Shown here: piece by piece, positions 60,201 through 64,000 of the stretch | Layout of the letters: each line of letters opens with the position of its first letter | Position numbering within the stretch: the stretch's first letter is position 1 | From: Burkholderia sp. S171 | GTDB lineage: Bacteria; Pseudomonadota; Gammaproteobacteria; Burkholderiales; Burkholderiaceae | Assembly: GCF_009766085.1 (NCBI RefSeq) | Contig: NZ_LMUF01000047.1 | Span: 357,410 to 421,409, forward strand | Length of the DNA stretch: 64,000 nt | Direction: 5' to 3' | Made by a program: the position numbers and the translations under genes | The notes under the pieces: model-generated | Told to the model about the DNA's origin: nothing | Seen by the model: the letters and a program-made list of their open reading frames with translations, nothing else | The model's database searches: none

Positions 60201-63200
60201 CGAATGGCAAGGTGGATCGCCGTGCGCTGCCCATGCCTTCGCAGACGGAACGCGTTTGGGAGGAGCCGCAAGGCGATGTCGAAGATTTGCTCGCGCGGAT
60301 CTGGCAAGAGGTGTTGGGTGTCGAACGCGTGGGTCGCGACGACAACTTCTTCGAGCTGGGTGGCGATTCAATTCTTAGCTTGCTGATCGTGGAGCGTGTC
60401 CGGCTGGCCGGGTGGAAGGTGACGCCGCGGCAGTTGTTCGAGCGCCAGACGGTGGTTCAGCTTGCTGCCGTAGCCGAGCCGGTCGTTGCAACGGCAGTCG
60501 TCGCTAACGAGGTAATACAGGACACCACCAAGGCATTTTTGCCCATGCAGAGATGGTTCCTCGACCTGCCGATGGAGCAGCGGAATCATTGGAACCAAGC
60601 GGTACTGCTAACGAGTCGCGCGCCATTGGACACTGCGCTGCTGGAGCGCGCGTTGCATGTGCTGGTGCAGCATCACGACGCGCTGCGGCTACGCCTTACA
60701 CAAGACGCAGCCGGCCGATGGTCGTTGAGTAGTGAGCAACCGTCGACTAAGTTGCTATGGCTACGCGAGGCGGCGACGTCGGCTGATATGGCGACGTTAT
60801 GCGACGAAGCCCAACGCAGCCTTGATCTCGGCCACGGACCGCTGCTGAGAGCGCTCGCGATACATCTTGCCGACGGTAGCTGGCGGCTCTTGCTGGTGAT
60901 CCATCATCTGGCTGTGGACGGCGTGTCGTGGCGGATTCTGCTAGCCGATTTGCGAACGGCGTATGCGCAATTGCAGGCTGGGGAAGCCGTTGCATTGCCG
61001 CCGAAGACAACTTCATCCACTGAGTGGGCAACACGCCTCGCGCGCCACGCGAATAGCCCTGCGCTGCGTTCGCAACTCGATTACTGGCTGGACACAGCAA
61101 GCACGCCGGCCGGCCTGCCATGCGACTTCCCGGACGGCGCGAACATCGTAGCGCATCAGCTGCACGCGACGCTCAAGCTCGACCGCGCCTGGACGCACCG
61201 ACTGCTGCAGGAAGCGCCCGCAGCGTACCGCACGCACGTCAACGACCTGCTGCTGACTGCGCTGGGCCGCGCGCTTTGCAACTGGACCGGGGGCGAGCGA
61301 ATCCGCATCGACCTTGAAGGACACGGCCGTGAAGATCTTTTCGACGATCTCGACCTGAGCCGCACGGTTGGCTGGTTCACGAGCTTGTATCCCATCGCTC
61401 TTGAACCGCAGGGCGATGTAGGCACGGCGCTTGGACGTGTCAAGGAGGCGCTGCGCCGGGCACCGGACCGCGGCCTCGGGTTTGGCGTGCTCAAGTACCT
61501 CGGTGACGACGCGGACCGGCACGCGCTGGGCAGCATTGAACCATCGCGGGTAGTGTTCAACTACCTCGGCCAGTTCGACCAGAGTTTTGATGCAACGTCG
61601 GCATGGCAACCCGCGCCTGAAGCGACCGGGCGTTCGCAAGACGAAGCTGCGCCGTTGCCGCATGACTTGTCCGTCAGCGGCAAGGTGCTGGATGGCATGC
61701 TCACGTTGAGCGTGGGTTATAGCGGTGAGCGTTATCGGGCGAGCACGGTTGAAGGACTCATCGATGCAATCCGCGTAGAACTGGAACGCGTGATCGAGCA
61801 CTGCACGAGGGGCGCCACTGGCGCAACACCTTCGGACTTCGAATTAATTTCACTGACGCAGAATGAGCTTGATCGATTGCCACTGACGTTGAACAACGTC
61901 GCGGATATCTATCCGCTGTCGCCCATGCAGTCGGGCATGTTGTTCCACACCTTGTATGCGCCCGGCGGCAGCGTGTACCTGAATCAGTTGCGGGCGGATA
62001 TCGATGGACTGGATGTCGCGCGTTTCAGTGCCGCGTGGGCCGCTGTAACGGCGCGACACGACATCCTGCGAACAGGCTTTGTGCCACAGGGCGAGGGCTG
62101 GCTGCAGTGGGTAGCGCGGTCTGTGGAACTGCCGGTGACGCACCACGACTTGCGCGGCCGAAACGACCTTGCAGCCGCGCTGGACGAGCTGGCCTCAGCC
62201 GATCTCAAGCAAGGCTTTGATGTTACGCGTGCGCCGTTGCAAAGGCTGGCGCTGGTGCGTGTCGATACCCATCGCTATCACTTCATCTGGACGCACCATC
62301 ATGTGCTGATGGACGGCTGGAGTGTCGCGCAAGTGCTGGGCGAGGTGCTGCGTTACTACAGCGGACAGAGCTTGCCCGCGCACGGTGGTCGGTATCGCGA
62401 CTATATCGGCTGGTTGCAGAAGCACGACGATGAGGCGAGCGCGGCGCACTGGTGCGAGCAGGTGAAGCGGATTGAGGAAGCAACGCGGCTGGCTACAGCA
62501 GTCGCGAGCCGTTATGAACGGACCGGTAACGTGATGGCTGCTGGCTACGGGCAACATACGTTTGAACTGGACCGGGTATCGACCGCGCGCCTCGTCGCGT
62601 TTGCCCGTCAGGAGCGGGTGACCGTAAACACGTTGGTTCAGGCCGCGTGGGCACTGCTCTTACATCGATACACGAACCAGGCGACAGTGACCTTCGGCGC
62701 AACGCTGGCTGGCCGGCCTGCGGGCCTCGCCGGTGCGTCGCAGTTGCTCGGACTCTTCATCAACACGCTGCCGGTGATCGCCCAACCGCATGCCGGCAAG
62801 CGGCTGGGCGACTGGCTGCGCGAACTGCAACTGTTAGGCATGACGGCGCAGGAACACGCGCACACGCCGCTCTATGAGATCCAGCGCTGGGCAGGCGCAA
62901 CGACCCAGGGCCTGTTCGATACCGTCGTGGTCTTCGAGAACTATCCCGTCGATACCGCGCTGAAGGAGGCATCGCCCGGCGGCCTGACGATCGACAACGT
63001 CCGTGCCTGCGATGAAACCAGTTACCCGCTAACCTTGGGTGTGATGCTGGGCGATACCCTGAAGCTGGACTACCGGTTTGCGCACGAGGCGTTTGCCGAC
63101 CGGGATATAGCAGGCATTGCGCAGCAAACAGGTGGCCTGTTGAGCGCGTTTGCCGGTGCAGCGGACCGGCTGCTTGCTGACTTCGACTTGCTCGATAGCG

Positions 63201-64000
63201 CACAGCGGCAAGCGCTGGTGACGTTGGGTCATATCGGCGCATTGGCTGCATCGGTAGAAGACGTGCAGCCGGTACACAAGCTGATCGAGGCGTGCGAACA
63301 GCAGCAACGCGATGCGCTCGCGCTGGTGGCCGGCGAACTCAGCTTGAGTTATGGCGAACTGAACGCACGGGCAAACCGCCTGGCGCATCGTTTGATGCGG
63401 GAAGGTGTGGGGCCGGAAGTGCGGATCGGGTTTGCGGTGGCACGGTCGGTCGAGATGATCGTGGGCCTGCTGGCCGTGCTGAAAGCCGGTGGTGCGTACG
63501 TGCCGCTGGACCCGGCCTATCCGGTCGAACGTCTCGCTCATATGATCGAGGACAGCGGCATCACGCTGTTGATCACGCAGTCGCATTTGCATGGACGGTT
63601 GCCTGCAGAAGCCGGATTCACGCGCCTGGATCTGGACACGTTGGATGTATCGGCGGAACCGGCAAGCAATCCGTCTGTAACGCTCGCTGGCGAGAACCTC
63701 GCGTATGTGATCTATACATCGGGCTCAACCGGCAAGCCCAAGGGCGTGGCGGTGGCGCACGACGCGCTGTCGATGCATTGTCAGGCCATTGCAACTCGCT
63801 ACGGCATCACCGCGGAAGACCGGCAATTGCACTTCGCTTCTATCAGTTTCGACGCCGCCGCCGAGCAGTGGCTGGCTCCTTTGCTCAGCGGCGCGGCAAT
63901 TGTCTTGCGCGACGACACCGTCTGGTCGGCTCAACGCCTCGCGGCCGAGATAAAGACGCATGCAATATCGATACTGGATCTGCCGCCTGCGTATATCAAT
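57299..64000 (+). CDS. NRPS: C-A(Ser)-PCP-E-C-A... (3' partial)
   Basis: Open for 2234 codons to the window edge with no stop; AGGAGG precedes the ATG. Domain order: C (~25-450, HHLVSDG), A (~480-960), PCP (GGDSI ~1021), epimerase (~1075-1500, HHLAVDGVSWR ~1201 and EGHGRE), C (~1535-1985, HHHVLMDGWS), then A (from ~2005). First A pocket reads DVWHVSLIDK, nine of ten identical to the serine code, and the GGDS carrier plus epimerase imply D-Ser. The second A domain is cut after position 278. Its readable part, D-A-E-D (235, 236, 239, 278), has acidic residues seen in Lys/Orn-type pockets. Biochemically this protein should act between the Asp-starting and the terminal NRPS, so gene order is not colinear with assembly. 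Confidence 0.92.
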   Translation, partial: MRSFSTNGLVATLTTPGEQAGPRPLSPAQEGLWFMQRLAPLSTAYHLARVFHLRGHADISALEQALNIVRARQAVLRTRFAERDGKPFQIVDAPADVPLPLTDLSSLKADARNKALAEALAHEAQQPFDLSTEGAIRLRVVVMSAEWNVLSVVAHHLVSDGTSTAIFAREFAHAYGRIVRDEAASELPDLTWQYFDFAASQRDMLASDKARADMAWWTEYIGSPHAGFELPVDFTRAPAQERLARTHIFTLTDATANALRSRCKAERCTPFAVLMAAWQLVLSRHSGSDDFCIGVPTSGRTREETEDLIGLFVDTQVYRARLQPAMTGRALLQAVRNDTRAALDHGNVTLAALVDAMGVRREADRHPLFQTLFNVQGAAASGKLELAGLEVDIVDTESQAAKFDLSLDIRASADTVTCTARYDGALYRTGTIARLGRHYEAILIGLCQDPGRPVAEIAFIDEEELARLAAWSTQAAEFGAAEPVHRLFERHAIKTPDAPALLFGEEVLTYRELDQRANQLAHRLVKLGVGPEVKVRIGLERSVEMVVGLLAILKAGGAYVPLDPDYPPERLAYMIGDSGVGLLLTQRAVRERLNPHLPPVDACTVLELDVLDTSGESPRRPDVHIHAENLAYVIYTSGSTGRPKGAANRHGALFNRLAWMQAAYRLDATDTVLQKTPFSFDVSVWEFFWPIMFGARLTVAGPGDHRDPARLVELIDRFNVTTLHFVPPMLQAFIASLGGNSAVCASLRQIVCSGEALPATLQDRALQRLPHVQLHNLYGPTEAAIDVTHWTCQAGDPVVPIGRPIANVSTHVLDQSMNRLPMGVAGELYLGGAGLARGYLNRPGLTAERFVPDPFTDGGRLYRTGDLARWRADGALDYLGRLDHQVKIRGFRIEPGEIEAVLQTLADVDEAVVVAQDGPGGKRLVAYVTARADHALQCDALAASLHDVLPEYMVPSAWVELSRLPLSPNGKVDRRALPMPSQTERVWEEPQGDVEDLLARIWQEVLGVERVGRDDNFFELGGDSILSLLIVERVRLAGWKVTPRQLFERQTVVQLAAVAEPVVATAVVANEVIQDTTKAFLPMQRWFLDLPMEQRNHWNQAVLLTSRAPLDTALLERALHVLVQHHDALRLRLTQDAAGRWSLSSEQPSTKLLWLREAATSADMATLCDEAQRSLDLGHGPLLRALAIHLADGSWRLLLVIHHLAVDGVSWRILLADLRTAYAQLQAGEAVALPPKTTSSTEWATRLARHANSPALRSQLDYWLDTASTPAGLPCDFPDGANIVAHQLHATLKLDRAWTHRLLQEAPAAYRTHVNDLLLTALGRALCNWTGGERIRIDLEGHGREDLFDDLDLSRTVGWFTSLYPIALEPQGDVGTALGRVKEALRRAPDRGLGFGVLKYLGDDADRHALGSIEPSRVVFNYLGQFDQSFDATSAWQPAPEATGRSQDEAAPLPHDLSVSGKVLDGMLTLSVGYSGERYRASTVEGLIDAIRVELERVIEHCTRGATGATPSDFELISLTQNELDRLPLTLNNVADIYPLSPMQSGMLFHTLYAPGGSVYLNQLRADIDGLDVARFSAAWAAVTARHDILRTGFVPQGEGWLQWVARSVELPVTHHDLRGRNDLAAALDELASADLKQGFDVTRAPLQRLALVRVDTHRYHFIWTHHHVLMDGWSVAQVLGEVLRYYSGQSLPAHGGRYRDYIGWLQKHDDEASAAHWCEQVKRIEEATRLATAVASRYERTGNVMAAGYGQHTFELDRVSTARLVAFARQERVTVNTLVQAAWALLLHRYTNQATVTFGATLAGRPAGLAGASQLLGLFINTLPVIAQPHAGKRLGDWLRELQLLGMTAQEHAHTPLYEIQRWAGATTQGLFDTVVVFENYPVDTALKEASPGGLTIDNVRACDETSYPLTLGVMLGDTLKLDYRFAHEAFADRDIAGIAQQTGGLLSAFAGAADRLLADFDLLDSAQRQALVTLGHIGALAASVEDVQPVHKLIEACEQQQRDALALVAGELSLSYGELNARANRLAHRLMREGVGPEVRIGFAVARSVEMIVGLLAVLKAGGAYVPLDPAYPVERLAHMIEDSGITLLITQSHLHGRLPAEAGFTRLDLDTLDVSAEPASNPSVTLAGENLAYVIYTSGSTGKPKGVAVAHDALSMHCQAIATRYGITAEDRQLHFASISFDAAAEQWLAPLLSGAAIVLRDDTVWSAQRLAAEIKTHAISILDLPPAYIN

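Overview
The window looks like chromosomal DNA of a Burkholderiaceae member, most likely Paraburkholderia, Caballeronia or Trinickia. The support is high GC content with Burkholderia-type families: a FabV enoyl reductase, an OmpC-like porin, a short H-NS-type protein, a KirBac channel, many divergently placed LysR regulators, and a degenerate copy of an intergenic repeat I recall from this group. No rRNA, tRNA, CRISPR array or intact insertion sequence was found.

Positions 1-31,000 are ordinary accessory and housekeeping gene content. In order they hold the end of fabV; an EmrAB/TolC-type efflux operon with a divergent TetR regulator and a palindromic operator; a methyltransferase; a DUF1059 protein; an MHS-family transporter next to an M20 amidohydrolase and a LysR regulator; a KirBac channel abutting a headless gamma-butyrobetaine-hydroxylase-like remnant; a TauE/SafE remnant; a MerR regulator with a textbook 19-bp-spacer promoter overlapping a carboxymuconolactone-decarboxylase-like gene; LysR and nitronate monooxygenase; a MocR regulator divergent from an EamA exporter; a zinc-independent alcohol dehydrogenase and LysR; an H-NS-like gene; a cis-CaaD-like tautomerase with a MarR regulator; a porin; an osmoprotectant ABC operon in the order yehZYXW; and a CsbD-like protein.

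From about 30,900 to the right edge (and beyond it) lies a non-ribosomal peptide siderophore locus. It contains a PPTase-like protein without the usual catalytic motifs, a nitroreductase, MbtH, a type II thioesterase, an SznF-like helical-plus-cupin protein, three NRPS genes, a SyrP-like TauD dioxygenase, a free-standing carrier protein and a TonB-dependent receptor. Three Fur-like sites flank the two divergent transcription units and the receptor. The terminal NRPS carries at its own N-terminus a YqcI/YcgG (GntA/DcsA-type) heme N-oxygenase domain. With the SznF-like cupin protein, this is the enzyme pair expected for converting the arginine guanidine to a C-diazeniumdiolate (graminine), the iron-binding residue of gramibactin-type siderophores.

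Adenylation pockets read by eye give Asp (FAAL-containing NRPS), Ser with an epimerase (third NRPS), one incomplete pocket, then X-Gly-X on the terminal NRPS, where both X pockets are near-identical and carry an arginine at position 278. My working model is an N-acylated, beta-hydroxy-Asp / D-Ser / (unknown) / graminine / Gly / graminine peptide released by the C-terminal thioesterase. The chemistry is inferred from protein families. The fusion of the N-oxygenase to the NRPS, the apparent loss of diiron ligands in the SznF-like protein and the paired Arg278 pockets are the most notable observations.
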